A stretch of DNA of 64,000 bases, from assembly GCA_036008325.1 (NCBI GenBank), contig DASYNW010000199.1, forward strand, positions 4,595 through 68,594, given 5' to 3'. The notes under the pieces were generated by a model. The model saw only the letters and a program-made list of their open reading frames with translations. It did no database searches and was not told the origin of the DNA. A program made the position numbers and the translations under genes. This DNA is from AP-15 sp036008325. GTDB taxonomy: Bacteria; Pseudomonadota; Alphaproteobacteria; ATCC43930; CGMCC-115725. Positions within the stretch are counted from its first letter, which is position 1. Each line of letters opens with the position of its first letter. Positions 26,030 through 34,109 of the stretch are shown piece by piece.

Positions 26030-27532
26030 TTGGATCAGGCCCTTGCTCAGCAGCACCGGCCCACGGTCGTCGTTCCACGCCGCGGCATGGTGTTGATGGC
26101 GGCGCTGATCGCGACCTTCATGGCCGCGGTCGAAAGCACTATCATCGCCACCGCGATGCCGACGATCGTTGGCGATCTCGGAGGGTTTCGGCTGTTCAGC
26201 TGGGTGTTCGCCGCCTATCTCTTAACGATGGCGGTGTCCGTGCCGATCTATGGCCGGCTCGCCGACATCTACGGCCGCAAGCGGATCTTTTTTGTCGGCA
26301 CCGGCATCTTTCTGGTCGGCACCACGCTCTGCGGCTTTGCCCGCACGATGGTCATGCTGGTGATCTTCCGCGCCATACAGGGGATCGGCGCCGGCGCGAT
26401 CCAGCCGATCGCCAGCACCGTCATCGGCGATATCTATACCCCGGCCGAGCGCGCCCGGGTGCAAGGCTATCTATCAAGCGTGTTCGGGGTTTCGGCGATC
26501 ATCGGCCCGGCGCTCGGCGCCTTTATCGTTGATCACATGCATTGGGCGTTGGTGTTCTGGATCAACCTGCCGATCGGCGCGATCGCGATTGCCATGTTCG
26601 CTATTTATCTACCTGAGCGGGTCGAGAGGCGCCAGCATCGCATCGATTATCTGGGCGCCATCCTGCTAGTCGTCGGCGTCGGCGCCCCGATGCTGGCCCT
26701 GGTCCAAGCGCGCACTCTCGGCGGCGGCGACATCGCCTCCCTGATCGGGCTCGGCGTGGCGACCTTGCTCGCTCTCTTCGTGCACGAGGCGCGCGCGCCG
26801 GAGCCGATGGTGCCGTTCCAGCTGTGGCGCAACCGGGTCATAGCGCTGGCCAATTTCGGCATCTTCGGCACCGGGTCGACGATGATGGCGGTCAGCGCCT
26901 TTCTGCCGACCTATGTGCAGGGGGTGATGGGCCGCAGCCCGGCGATTGCCGGGCTGGTGCTCGGCTGCATGTCGGTCAGCTGGATGTTCGCCTCGTTCGC
27001 GGCTGGCCGGCTGATGATCCGCACCTCCTACCGCCTTGCGGCAGCCTTGGGTGGCGTGGCGTTGGCGATCGGCGCGGCGATGCTGAGCCAGATGCAGCCT
27101 TCGAGCGGCATCCTTTGGGCGGCGGCGGGCTCGCTGGTCATGGGCGTCGGCATGGGCGCCTGCAACACCGCCTTTCTGGTGTCGATCCAGGCGAGCGTCG
27201 GCTGGGGCGAGCGCGGTGTGGCCACCGGCGCCAACATGTTCATGCGCATCATCGGCCAGTCCTTTGGCGCCGCGCTCGGCGGCGCTGTCCTCAATTTTGG
27301 CGTTTTCCGTCGCGTGCCCGATGCGGCGGACGCGGTCAACCGGTTGCTGGAGCCGGCGTTGCGCCAAGGTCTCGGCGCGGCCGAGATCACGCGATTGACC
27401 GACGCGGTCGCCGCCTCGCTGCACGAGGTTTATCTGATCGCGATCCTGCTCGCGGTCCTGACCTTTGTCGCCGCGTTGGGCTTTCCGGCGCATTTGAGCC
27501 CGGTCCGTCCGGCGGCGCCAGCCGCGCGTTGA
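26030..27532 (+). CDS. MFS transporter, DHA2 (EmrB/QacA-like) family
   Basis: A 500-residue proton-driven exporter with about 14 membrane segments. Family motifs include the helix-1 segment LIATFMAAVESTIIATAMPT and motif A GRLADIYGRKRIFF. The helix-5 segment GVSAIIGPALGAFIVD is motif C. The start is assigned to TTG at 26030 because a near-perfect AAGGTGGAGG lies six bases upstream; the first ATG, at 26087, has no such site and begins at the membrane. The gene diverges from the amidohydrolase gene and is followed 56 bases later by the NHL protein, suggesting an operon. Role is probably efflux of a toxic compound or a pathway metabolite. Confidence 0.9.
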   Translation: MDQALAQQHRPTVVVPRRGMVLMAALIATFMAAVESTIIATAMPTIVGDLGGFRLFSWVFAAYLLTMAVSVPIYGRLADIYGRKRIFFVGTGIFLVGTTLCGFARTMVMLVIFRAIQGIGAGAIQPIASTVIGDIYTPAERARVQGYLSSVFGVSAIIGPALGAFIVDHMHWALVFWINLPIGAIAIAMFAIYLPERVERRQHRIDYLGAILLVVGVGAPMLALVQARTLGGGDIASLIGLGVATLLALFVHEARAPEPMVPFQLWRNRVIALANFGIFGTGSTMMAVSAFLPTYVQGVMGRSPAIAGLVLGCMSVSWMFASFAAGRLMIRTSYRLAAALGGVALAIGAAMLSQMQPSSGILWAAAGSLVMGVGMGACNTAFLVSIQASVGWGERGVATGANMFMRIIGQSFGAALGGAVLNFGVFRRVPDAADAVNRLLEPALRQGLGAAEITRLTDAVAASLHEVYLIAILLAVLTFVAALGFPAHLSPVRPAAPAAR

Positions 27533-27588
27533 GTGGTCGCCCGATTGCCCTATAATCGCGGCAAATCCTTGGGAATGGAGGAAGCGCC

Positions 27589-28554
27589 ATGACGGTCATT
27601 CTGGGGACGGACGGCTACCGCTACGAGGTCGTCGACGATTGGGCCAAATTGCCCGAGGGCTGGAAGTGGGACGCCGACGTCGCCGCGGTCGGGGTCGACC
27701 GGCACGACAACGTCTATGCCTTCAGCCGCGGCGCGCACCCGATGATGGTGTTCGACCGCAACGGCAACTTCTTGCGCTCGTGGGGCGAAGGCGTCTTTCA
27801 TCGACCGCATGGCGTCCACATGGCCGCCGATGACACGGTGTTTCTGACCGATGACGGCGATCACACGGTGCGCAAATGCACGCTCGAGGGTAGGGTGCTC
27901 TTAACCCTCGGCGTCGCCGGCAAGCCCGCGCCCTATATGAGCGGCGAGCCGTTTCATCGTTGCACCCACACGGCGCTGTCGCCGCAGGGCGAGATCTACG
28001 TCTCCGACGGCTACGGCAATTCGCGTGTTCACAAATATTCGCCCGACGGCAATTTGCAGATGGCGTGGGGCGAGCCCGGCACCGACCCCGGCCAGTTCAA
28101 CATCCCGCACAATGTGTGTTGCGATCCCGATGGCTGGGTCTATGTCGCCGACCGCGAAAACCATCGCATCCAGGTGTTCGACGGCAACGGCAAATACGAG
28201 GCGCAGTGGAACAATATGCACCGGCCGTCCGGGCTTTACATGGAGAGCGGGACCAAGACGCCGCGCTTTTACATCGGCGAGATCGGCGGCGGCATGGGCG
28301 TCAATTATGATCTGCCGAATATCGGGCCGCGGGTCAGCATCTATTCGCACACGGGCGAGATGCTGGCGCGGCTCGGCACCCGCCCGGCCGGGCTCGAACC
28401 CGGCCAATTCATGTCGCCGCACGGCCTCGCCGTCGATTCGCGCGGTGACATCTATGTCGGCGAGGTGTCATTCACGAATTGGGGCAACCGCTACCGCGGG
28501 GAGGGCTTCCCGCCCGGCCTGCGCGCCCTGCAAAAGCTGGTCAAGGTCGATTGA
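27589..28554 (+). CDS. NHL-repeat six-bladed beta-propeller protein
   Basis: A 321-residue protein made almost wholly of NHL repeats, such as GVDRHDNVYAFSRGAHPMMV, HNVCCDPDGWVYVADRENHR and PHGLAVDSRGDIYVGEVSFT. It resembles the propeller of peptidyl-alpha-hydroxyglycine alpha-amidating lyases but has no signal peptide, so it should be cytoplasmic. TGGAGGAAGCGCC precedes the ATG. It is 56 bases after the MFS gene, in line with it, and ends 52 bases from the converging Rieske oxygenase gene. A hydrolase/lactonase-like or ligand-binding role in the same catabolic pathway is plausible but unproven. Confidence 0.85.
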   Translation: MTVILGTDGYRYEVVDDWAKLPEGWKWDADVAAVGVDRHDNVYAFSRGAHPMMVFDRNGNFLRSWGEGVFHRPHGVHMAADDTVFLTDDGDHTVRKCTLEGRVLLTLGVAGKPAPYMSGEPFHRCTHTALSPQGEIYVSDGYGNSRVHKYSPDGNLQMAWGEPGTDPGQFNIPHNVCCDPDGWVYVADRENHRIQVFDGNGKYEAQWNNMHRPSGLYMESGTKTPRFYIGEIGGGMGVNYDLPNIGPRVSIYSHTGEMLARLGTRPAGLEPGQFMSPHGLAVDSRGDIYVGEVSFTNWGNRYRGEGFPPGLRALQKLVKVD

Positions 28555-28606
28555 TTTAGGCTCGCCGCCTGGCGCCACGGCCGGGAAAAGCGCCTAGGGC
28601 TGCGCC

Positions 28607-29917
28607 TTACTCGGCGGCTTGGGCGAGCGGGCGCAGCGCGGCGCGGGTCTGCGCTTCGTAGGCCTCGCGCCAGCCGATCTTTTCGTTGGCGAGGAAATCG
28701 CCGCTGCGCACGTTGACATAGAGATCGGGGTCGTCGACCCCGGGCGGCACCGCGCCGTCCTTCTTGAGCGCGCGGGCGGCGCGTAAGAGGCGGCGGCGGG
28801 TGCGGGTGATCATCCGGTCGCTCGGCCCCAGATGCTCGAAATCGTGGTCGGTGATCGGACCCATGCTCTCGGTCACTGCCTGATCCTGTGCCTGGATGCC
28901 GGTGATGCCGGTATAGATGCCGCCGTCCTTCTGCGCCTGGCGGTCGATCAGCCAATCGTTGGCCCCATTTCCGGCGAGCCGCCAGCGGCCGTACCAGTCG
29001 CTGGTGTTCGGCACGAAATCCATCGTCAGCTTGGAGCCGGGGAGCACCCGGCTGTTGCTGAGCGCCGCGCGCGCGGCCGGCAGCCCCTTCCAGGACAGGC
29101 TGACGAACATCGTATGGGTGTCGTCCATCGGGACCCAGCCGCGGCTGTTGACCCGGTCGAACGCGCCCTGCGGCGTCTGCGTCCAGAACGGGAACAGGAA
29201 ATTGGCGAACCGCCAATAAGTCTGGCCTGCCATGGCCGGCCGGTAGGCGGCGTACATCGTGCCCCAATCGGTGTCGGTCACGTGATATTCGGGGGCGCGG
29301 TTGGCCACCGTCCAGCGGATCAGATTGTCCTCGGGCACATTCTCGGGGTCGACCGAGCCCGCGTGCAGAAAGCCGAAATGCGAGGTGTCGATGTCGCCTT
29401 CGAGCGCCTGCAACCAATTGCATTCGCGCTGGGCGAAGGTGATCTGCAATTCGGTTTCGGGCAGCAGCGAGGCTTCGATCCCGGGCAATGGCGGGGCCTC
29501 GGCGCGCTCGCCCATATAGACCCAGACGAGACCGTTGCGCTCGGCGACCTTGTAGGCCTTGGCCTTGACCTTTTCCTTGTAGTCCTGATGCGGCGGCGCG
29601 TTCGGCATGTCGACGCAATTGCCGGCGGCGTCGAACTTCCAGCCGTGATAGACGCAGCGGAGGCCGCCTTCCTCGTTGCGGCCGAGAAACAACGAGGCAC
29701 AGCGGTGCGGGCAACGGTGGTCCATGACGCCGACCCGGCCGGAGCTGTCGCGAAAGGCGATCAGCCGCTCGCCGAGCAGAAGGAGGCGCATCGGGGCGCC
29801 GTCGCGCTCCAATTCCGACGACATCGCCGCCGGCAGCCAATAGTGCCGCATCAGCCCGCCCATTGCGGTGCCTGAGCCGACCCGAATCAGATCCTCGCGG
29901 TCCTTCGATTTGCTCAT
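28607..29917 (-). CDS. Rieske aromatic ring-hydroxylating oxygenase, large subunit
   Basis: Non-haem iron oxygenase of 436 residues. The Rieske [2Fe-2S] ligands are Cys69-x-His71 and Cys88-x2-His91 (CPHRCASL ... CVYHGW). The mononuclear iron motif is D177-x2-H180-x4-H185 (EGDIDTSHFGFLH). The architecture resembles phthalate 4,5-dioxygenase and related demethylases, whose large subunits use a separate reductase; none is encoded nearby. The ATG at 29917 has GAGG five bases upstream and lies seven bases after the stop of the extradiol dioxygenase gene, so the two are co-transcribed. Likely role: hydroxylating or O-demethylating an aromatic ring before cleavage by its neighbour. Substrate unknown. 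Confidence 0.9.
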   Translation of the reverse strand: MSKSKDREDLIRVGSGTAMGGLMRHYWLPAAMSSELERDGAPMRLLLLGERLIAFRDSSGRVGVMDHRCPHRCASLFLGRNEEGGLRCVYHGWKFDAAGNCVDMPNAPPHQDYKEKVKAKAYKVAERNGLVWVYMGERAEAPPLPGIEASLLPETELQITFAQRECNWLQALEGDIDTSHFGFLHAGSVDPENVPEDNLIRWTVANRAPEYHVTDTDWGTMYAAYRPAMAGQTYWRFANFLFPFWTQTPQGAFDRVNSRGWVPMDDTHTMFVSLSWKGLPAARAALSNSRVLPGSKLTMDFVPNTSDWYGRWRLAGNGANDWLIDRQAQKDGGIYTGITGIQAQDQAVTESMGPITDHDFEHLGPSDRMITRTRRRLLRAARALKKDGAVPPGVDDPDLYVNVRSGDFLANEKIGWREAYEAQTRAALRPLAQAAE

Positions 29918-29924
29918 CGCGACC

Positions 29925-30911
29925 TCACGACCAGAGGGCAAAACCGAGCCCGGTGCCGGACCCGGCCGGGGTGCGGTAGCCCGGCACGTAATGCGACCAT
30001 GTCATATCGAGGCGCTCGACGGCGCCGCCGACCGCGATCCACATGCGGATTTCCGAGCTGCCGGAATTGAGCTTCTTGCGCGGCAATGATTGCAGGGCCT
30101 CGCCGTCTTTGCGCTTGAGCGCATCGATGACGCCGCGATCCAATTCCTCATCGACGACGAAATGGCTGAGCCCGCCCGAGCCGACGATGCCGATGCGCGC
30201 GTCGCCCGGCCAGCTCTCGACCGCGTCGCGGATCGCCTGGCCGAGCTTCCAGCAGCGGCGTGGTGTCGGCTGGTTCGGCGGGTAATAGGTATTGAGGAAC
30301 ACCGGCACGACCGGCAGGTCGGGGTTTTCCATCAGCCGCTTGCGAACGAACGCGTGAGCGTGGCCTTCACCATGCCCTGGCGGAAGCCCGTTCGATGTGG
30401 CGATGTCGAACTCGCGGTCGATCAATTCGCCGGTCAGGTGCAGCGCCAACCGAGCATCGACCGGGTAGTCGCGCGGCTCCTTCTCCTCGTAATAGCGTGC
30501 GGTGGCGAGCCGCGACCATTCCGGGCCCTTGAAGTTGGGCGAGAGCGGCACGTTGCGGATCGTGTCGCCGTAATAGACGAGGATCGACGGCAGGTGATCC
30601 TCGTAGAACAGCTCCTTCTGATCGTCGCCGACGACGATCAGCGCATCGAGCTCGGCGCGGCGGATTGCGCGCTTCAACTCTTCGATCGCCGTCTGGGCCG
30701 CGTCGTGGCGGGCCGCGAAGCGCTGCGGCGTCAATTCCGGCAGCGCCCTGGGATCAGCACGGCCCAACAATTCCGCGTAGGTGGCCGGGTCGCCCTCCTT
30801 GTCGAGGAATTCGCGGACCCCGTCGCGGTCGATGAAGCTTGGCCAATCCTTGGCCGGGGTGTTGAGCATCGGGGTGTGCGAGGTGGCAATCCCGAGGACG
30901 ATCCTGGCCAT
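29925..30911 (-). CDS. LigB-family class III extradiol ring-cleavage dioxygenase
   Basis: A 328-residue relative of the catalytic beta subunit of protocatechuate 4,5-dioxygenase. His12 in TSHTPML corresponds to the first iron ligand of LigB. Other conserved elements are VVGDDQKELFYEDHLP (residues about 93-108) and GSGGLSHFVVDEELD (about 244-258), which should supply the acid ligand and catalytic histidine. No LigA-like small alpha subunit is encoded next to it. It is the first gene of a two-gene operon with the Rieske oxygenase, which together would hydroxylate and then open an aromatic ring. The substrate is not evident. Confidence 0.88.
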   Translation of the reverse strand: MARIVLGIATSHTPMLNTPAKDWPSFIDRDGVREFLDKEGDPATYAELLGRADPRALPELTPQRFAARHDAAQTAIEELKRAIRRAELDALIVVGDDQKELFYEDHLPSILVYYGDTIRNVPLSPNFKGPEWSRLATARYYEEKEPRDYPVDARLALHLTGELIDREFDIATSNGLPPGHGEGHAHAFVRKRLMENPDLPVVPVFLNTYYPPNQPTPRRCWKLGQAIRDAVESWPGDARIGIVGSGGLSHFVVDEELDRGVIDALKRKDGEALQSLPRKKLNSGSSEIRMWIAVGGAVERLDMTWSHYVPGYRTPAGSGTGLGFALWS

Positions 30912-31096
30912 GCCGTCTGCTCCTGCCGCGTGTCGCGGGCATCGTGAGGCAGCTCCGAGCGTATAGTCGAGCGCAGGCGCCCGTCAACCTGGGAGGTGTT
31001 TTGAGGCAGGATCGGCGAACCCGATCGTCGCCTTTGTCTCGACGCGATCATGATCCTATAACTTGGCCGAGGCGGGATCGGCGGGGCCGGGGAACC

Positions 31097-31456
31097 ATGC
31101 GCAAGCCGGTGCTGTGGACTGGGGTGATTGGCGGCGCGTTCGTCGGTGCGTGCAGCCGGGTCATGGGGTTGGCCTTTGGCAAGACGATCGCATTTACCTA
31201 TGCCGTGATCGTCAGCGTCATCGCCAACGTCGTGTTCGATTTCGTCCGCGAGCCGCCGCACAGCCAGATGCCGCAACCGCTCACGCCAGCGGCGGTCGCC
31301 ATCACCGATGGCGCGCCCGCGGCCGGAGCATCCTTGCCGGCACCGGCTATGACCACAAGGGCGCCGGTAGCGGTGCCACAATCCTCCGTCCGGCCAGCCG
31401 CGCCGCCGCCGGCCGGCAATTCGCGGCCGGGACCGGGCAGCGGCGGCCTCTACTGA
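31097..31456 (+). CDS. Small membrane protein with Pro/Ala-rich tail, unknown function
   Basis: A 119-residue protein not recognised as a family. ATG 31097 is preceded by GGGGAACC. The N-terminal half is hydrophobic: WTGVIGGAFVGACSRVMGLA and IAFTYAVIVSVIANVVFDFV give two likely membrane segments. The C-terminal half is low-complexity Ala/Pro/Ser, ending GSGGLY. It lies 13 bases before the M20 peptidase gene in the same orientation and so is probably co-transcribed. It diverges from the dioxygenase operon. Low-complexity composition leaves some doubt that it is expressed. Confidence 0.55.
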   Translation: MRKPVLWTGVIGGAFVGACSRVMGLAFGKTIAFTYAVIVSVIANVVFDFVREPPHSQMPQPLTPAAVAITDGAPAAGASLPAPAMTTRAPVAVPQSSVRPAAPPPAGNSRPGPGSGGLY

Positions 31457-31469
31457 CCAGGATTTGCCA

Positions 31470-32912
31470 ATGATCGACATCGCCAAGGCGAGCCGATACA
31501 TCGATCGATGCTGGGACGGCGAGATCGTCCCGGCCTTGGTCGAATACATCAGGATCCCGAACAAATCGCCGGCCTTCGACCCCGATTGGGCGGCACACGG
31601 CCATATGGACGAGGCGGTCGATCTGTTCGAGCGCTGGGCGCGGGCGCGGCTGTCCTCGCTTCCCGGCGCCACCCTCGAAACCGTCCGGCTGCGCGGGCGC
31701 ACCCCGGTCATGATCATCGACGTGCCCGGCGCGGGCGGGCCGGGCGCCAGCGCCGACACCGTGCTGCTCTACGGGCATCTCGACAAGCAGCCGGAGATGA
31801 TGGGCTGGACCGACGGCTACGGCCCGTGGACCCCGCGTCTCGAAGGCGACAAGCTCTATGGCCGCGGCGGCGCCGATGACGGCTATGCGATGTTCGGCGC
31901 CTTGAGCGCGCTGTTGGCCCTGCGCGAGCAGGAAGTTCCGCACGCGCGCTGCGTGATCTTGATCGAGGCCTGCGAGGAATCCGGCAGCCCCGATCTTCCT
32001 TTCTACGTCGATCATCTGGCGGCCCGCCTTGGCAGCCCATCCCTGGTCGTCTGCCTCGATTCGGGCTGCGGCAATTACGATCAATTGTGGCTGACGACCT
32101 CCTTGCGCGGCATGACCGCGGGCACCCTGGAGGTTCGGGTGCTCGACGAGGGGGTGCATTCGGGCGACGCCTCCGGGGTGGTGCCGTCGAGCTTTCGCAT
32201 CATGCGCCAGCTGTTGTCGCGGCTCGAGGACGAAGCGACCGGCGCAGTCCAGCCGTCCGAATTCTATGCCCAGATCCCACCGGAGCGGGTGATGCAGGCC
32301 CGCACTGCCGCTGCTTCCTTGGGCGACGCGGTCTATACCAAGTTTCCGTTCGTACCCGGAATGTTGCCGGTGACCGACGAGCCGACCGAGCTGGTGCTGA
32401 ACCGCACCTGGCGGCCGCAACTGGCGGTGATCGGCATCGACGGATTGCCAAAGCCGGGCGACGCCGGCAACGTGCTGCTGCCCTATACCGCGGCGCGGCT
32501 CAGCCTGCGCCTGCCGCCGACCTTGGACGCCGAAATGGCCGGCGAGCGGGTGCGCGCATTATTGGAGCAGGCCCCGCCCCGTGGCGCGCAAATCGTGTTC
32601 GAAGTCGGCTCGAGCGCCTCGGGCTGGAACGCGCCGGCGTTGGCTCCGTGGCTCGAAGCCTCCCTGGCGCGGGCCTCGCAGGCGGCGTTCGGCGCGCCGC
32701 CTGCCTATATGGGCGAAGGCGGCAGCATCCCGTTCATGGCGATGCTCGGCGAAAAGTTCCCGCGGGCCCAGTTCGTTGTCACCGGCGTGCTCGGTCCGCA
32801 TTCCAACGCGCACGGCCCCAACGAATTCCTGCACATCCCGACCGGTAAGCGGGTCACGACCGTGATCGCCCAGGTGCTGGCCGACCATTACGCCCGGCCC
32901 GAGGCAAGATAG
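31470..32912 (+). CDS. M20-family metallopeptidase / dipeptidase
   Basis: A 480-residue zinc amidohydrolase of the M20 group (ArgE/DapE/carboxypeptidase G2/dipeptidase). Metal-site residues are visible in order: His103 and Asp105 in YGHLDKQ, Asp136/137 in GRGGADDG, Glu169/170 in IEACEESG with the catalytic Glu, and a C-terminal His in LGPHSNAHGPNE. A lid/dimerisation insert spans about residues 200-380. The ATG at 31470 has AGGA seven bases upstream; a TTG two codons earlier is possible. Substrate unknown; a peptide or N-acyl/amide conjugate would fit the catabolic surroundings. Confidence 0.9.
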   Translation: MIDIAKASRYIDRCWDGEIVPALVEYIRIPNKSPAFDPDWAAHGHMDEAVDLFERWARARLSSLPGATLETVRLRGRTPVMIIDVPGAGGPGASADTVLLYGHLDKQPEMMGWTDGYGPWTPRLEGDKLYGRGGADDGYAMFGALSALLALREQEVPHARCVILIEACEESGSPDLPFYVDHLAARLGSPSLVVCLDSGCGNYDQLWLTTSLRGMTAGTLEVRVLDEGVHSGDASGVVPSSFRIMRQLLSRLEDEATGAVQPSEFYAQIPPERVMQARTAAASLGDAVYTKFPFVPGMLPVTDEPTELVLNRTWRPQLAVIGIDGLPKPGDAGNVLLPYTAARLSLRLPPTLDAEMAGERVRALLEQAPPRGAQIVFEVGSSASGWNAPALAPWLEASLARASQAAFGAPPAYMGEGGSIPFMAMLGEKFPRAQFVVTGVLGPHSNAHGPNEFLHIPTGKRVTTVIAQVLADHYARPEAR

Positions 32913-32994
32913 GGCCGAACCTTTCCCGTTTGGGGATAACACGGCGTTTTCGTCGCCATATGCCCGATCCGGAGCGCGGATGGGCCGATCCCAA

Positions 32995-33201
32995 TCAGGT
33001 CCTAAAGCGTCCACCCGGAGACTGAACGGTCCGCAGACATTCCGCATAGGTATCCAAAATCCATTTTCGATCGGCACTTTCCGCGAAACCTGGATGGAAT
33101 TTTTTCGCTTCCGCCCGGACGATGGTTTGAAACAACGCCATGGCGACGCTCTCCGGGGTGGAAACGCTGGGGGTAACCACGAGCTGAGTCTCATCAAGCA
33201 T
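32995..33201 (-). CDS. Small hypothetical protein
   Basis: A 68-residue unrecognised protein starting at ATG 33201, with CAGGAAGACGCC upstream supplying a plausible SD. The sequence (MLDETQLVVTPSVSTPESVA, then ALFQTIVRAEAKKF) suggests a short N-terminal tail and one amphipathic helix, soluble, with no signal peptide. It sits 85 bases downstream of the small coiled-coil gene on the same strand, so the two may share a transcript. Confidence 0.5.
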   Translation of the reverse strand: MLDETQLVVTPSVSTPESVAMALFQTIVRAEAKKFHPGFAESADRKWILDTYAECLRTVQSPGGRFRT

Positions 33202-33279
33202 GGCGTCTTCCTGGGCTGAGAGTTGAGTTTGTAACCGCAAGCGGCCGACCCCAGCCGCGCAGCCAGGATGGTTGCAACC

Positions 33280-33311
33280 TTTTCTTCAAGCTGGCTTTTC
33301 TTCAAGCTGGC
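33280..33311. repeat. 16-bp tandem duplication at the end of the coiled-coil gene
   Basis: Two exact adjacent copies of TTTTCTTCAAGCTGGC (33280-33295 and 33296-33311). The length is not a multiple of three, so the second copy shifts the reading frame of the minus-strand gene and creates the stop used at 33286. Confidence 0.9.
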
Positions 33312-33543
33312 GCAACCGATCGCCAAAACAGTGCTGCTGCGTCGTCATCGTCCGTAATTGGTCGAGCACGGCTTTGAGTGTATTTTCCTGGCGCACGCCG
33401 ATTGCGGTCAATACCGTGATGTCGTCACGGATCGTCACGAACTCGGTGCGCATGACGGCCATCTCGACGCGGATCGCGCCTAATTCGTCGAGCGTGCGAC
33501 GTTGCTGCGCGGCAAGAAATTCGAGGGTGATCGTTTCAGCCAT
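33286..33543 (-). CDS. Small coiled-coil protein, C-terminus altered by a duplication
   Basis: An 85-residue helical protein (MAETITLEFLAAQQRRTLDE, then VLTAIGVRQENTLKAVLDQL) with heptad spacing of Leu/Ile, predicted to form a coiled coil. Similar short proteins are common in soil Alphaproteobacteria and have no known function. AAGGAAAAAAG lies upstream of the ATG. The 16-base duplication at its 3' end makes it stop at EEKPA; without it the frame would continue as EEKVATILAARLG, which also looks helical. The present product may therefore be a shortened variant. Confidence 0.65.
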   Translation of the reverse strand: MAETITLEFLAAQQRRTLDELGAIRVEMAVMRTEFVTIRDDITVLTAIGVRQENTLKAVLDQLRTMTTQQHCFGDRLRQLEEKPA

Positions 33544-33669
33544 CGGCTTTTTTCCTTGCCGAAAGATAGCGCGTCTTCACGGGAGATTGAAGGCCGTGGT
33601 TCGGGTCGGCCGCGCTTGCACACCGTGATAGTCTGCAAAATGGGTTCGAGCTCAGCGGAGGCGCTGGAG

Positions 33670-34059
33670 ATGATCGAGACTTATGAAGGCAGCTGTCATT
33701 GCGGGCAGGTGCGGTTTCGCGTGCGCGCCGATCTGGCGAATTTGCTCGAATGCAACTGCTCGGTCTGTACGAAGAAGGGCATCCTGCATCTGATCGTGCC
33801 GCCGGAGGAATTCGAGCTGCTGCAGGGCGGCGAGGAGCTTGCTACCTATCAGTTCAACACCCACACCGCCCGGCACATTTTTTGCCGGCATTGCGGCATG
33901 CACCCGTTCTATGTGCCGCGATCGGACCCGGACAAGATCAGCGTCAACGCCCGCTGTCTCGACGCGCTCGATCCGGCGGCGCTGCGGCCGAGCCAGTTCT
34001 TCGACGGGCGGAATTGGGAGGCGGCGCAGCAGGCCCGGCGCGCGGCCGAGGATAGGTAA
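33670..34059 (+). CDS. GFA-domain (CENP-V/GFA) protein
   Basis: A 129-residue zinc-binding protein of the glutathione-dependent formaldehyde-activating family. Cysteine motifs are GSCHCGQVRF near the N-terminus, LECNCSVCTKKG, and FCRHCGMHPFYVPRSDPDK. The ATG at 33670 with GGAG upstream is chosen; an in-frame ATG ten codons earlier is possible. Characterised members bind glutathione or S-hydroxymethylglutathione, but most are of unknown role. It converges on pepP with a palindromic repeat between the stops. Confidence 0.88.
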   Translation: MIETYEGSCHCGQVRFRVRADLANLLECNCSVCTKKGILHLIVPPEEFELLQGGEELATYQFNTHTARHIFCRHCGMHPFYVPRSDPDKISVNARCLDALDPAALRPSQFFDGRNWEAAQQARRAAEDR

Positions 34060-34060
34060 A

Positions 34061-34109
34061 GGCCCCTCACCCAGGCCCTCTCCCCGCCTCGCGGGGCGAG
34101 GGAGCGACC
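34061..34109. repeat. REP-like palindromic element
   Basis: The stretch resembles the CCCTCTCCCCGC-type dispersed palindromes found between genes in many Alphaproteobacteria. The core hairpin has 12-base arms (34076-34087 and 34091-34102, one mismatch) around a CTC loop. It lies between the converging GFA and pepP genes and overlaps the last codons of pepP, whose tail SPREAGRGPG is a reading of the element. It may act as a two-way terminator or stabiliser. Confidence 0.7.

Noticed and set aside
28491..29840. Second minus-strand frame of 449 codons
   Set aside because: Out-of-phase reading of the Rieske oxygenase gene; lacks its iron-binding motifs and is Arg-rich.
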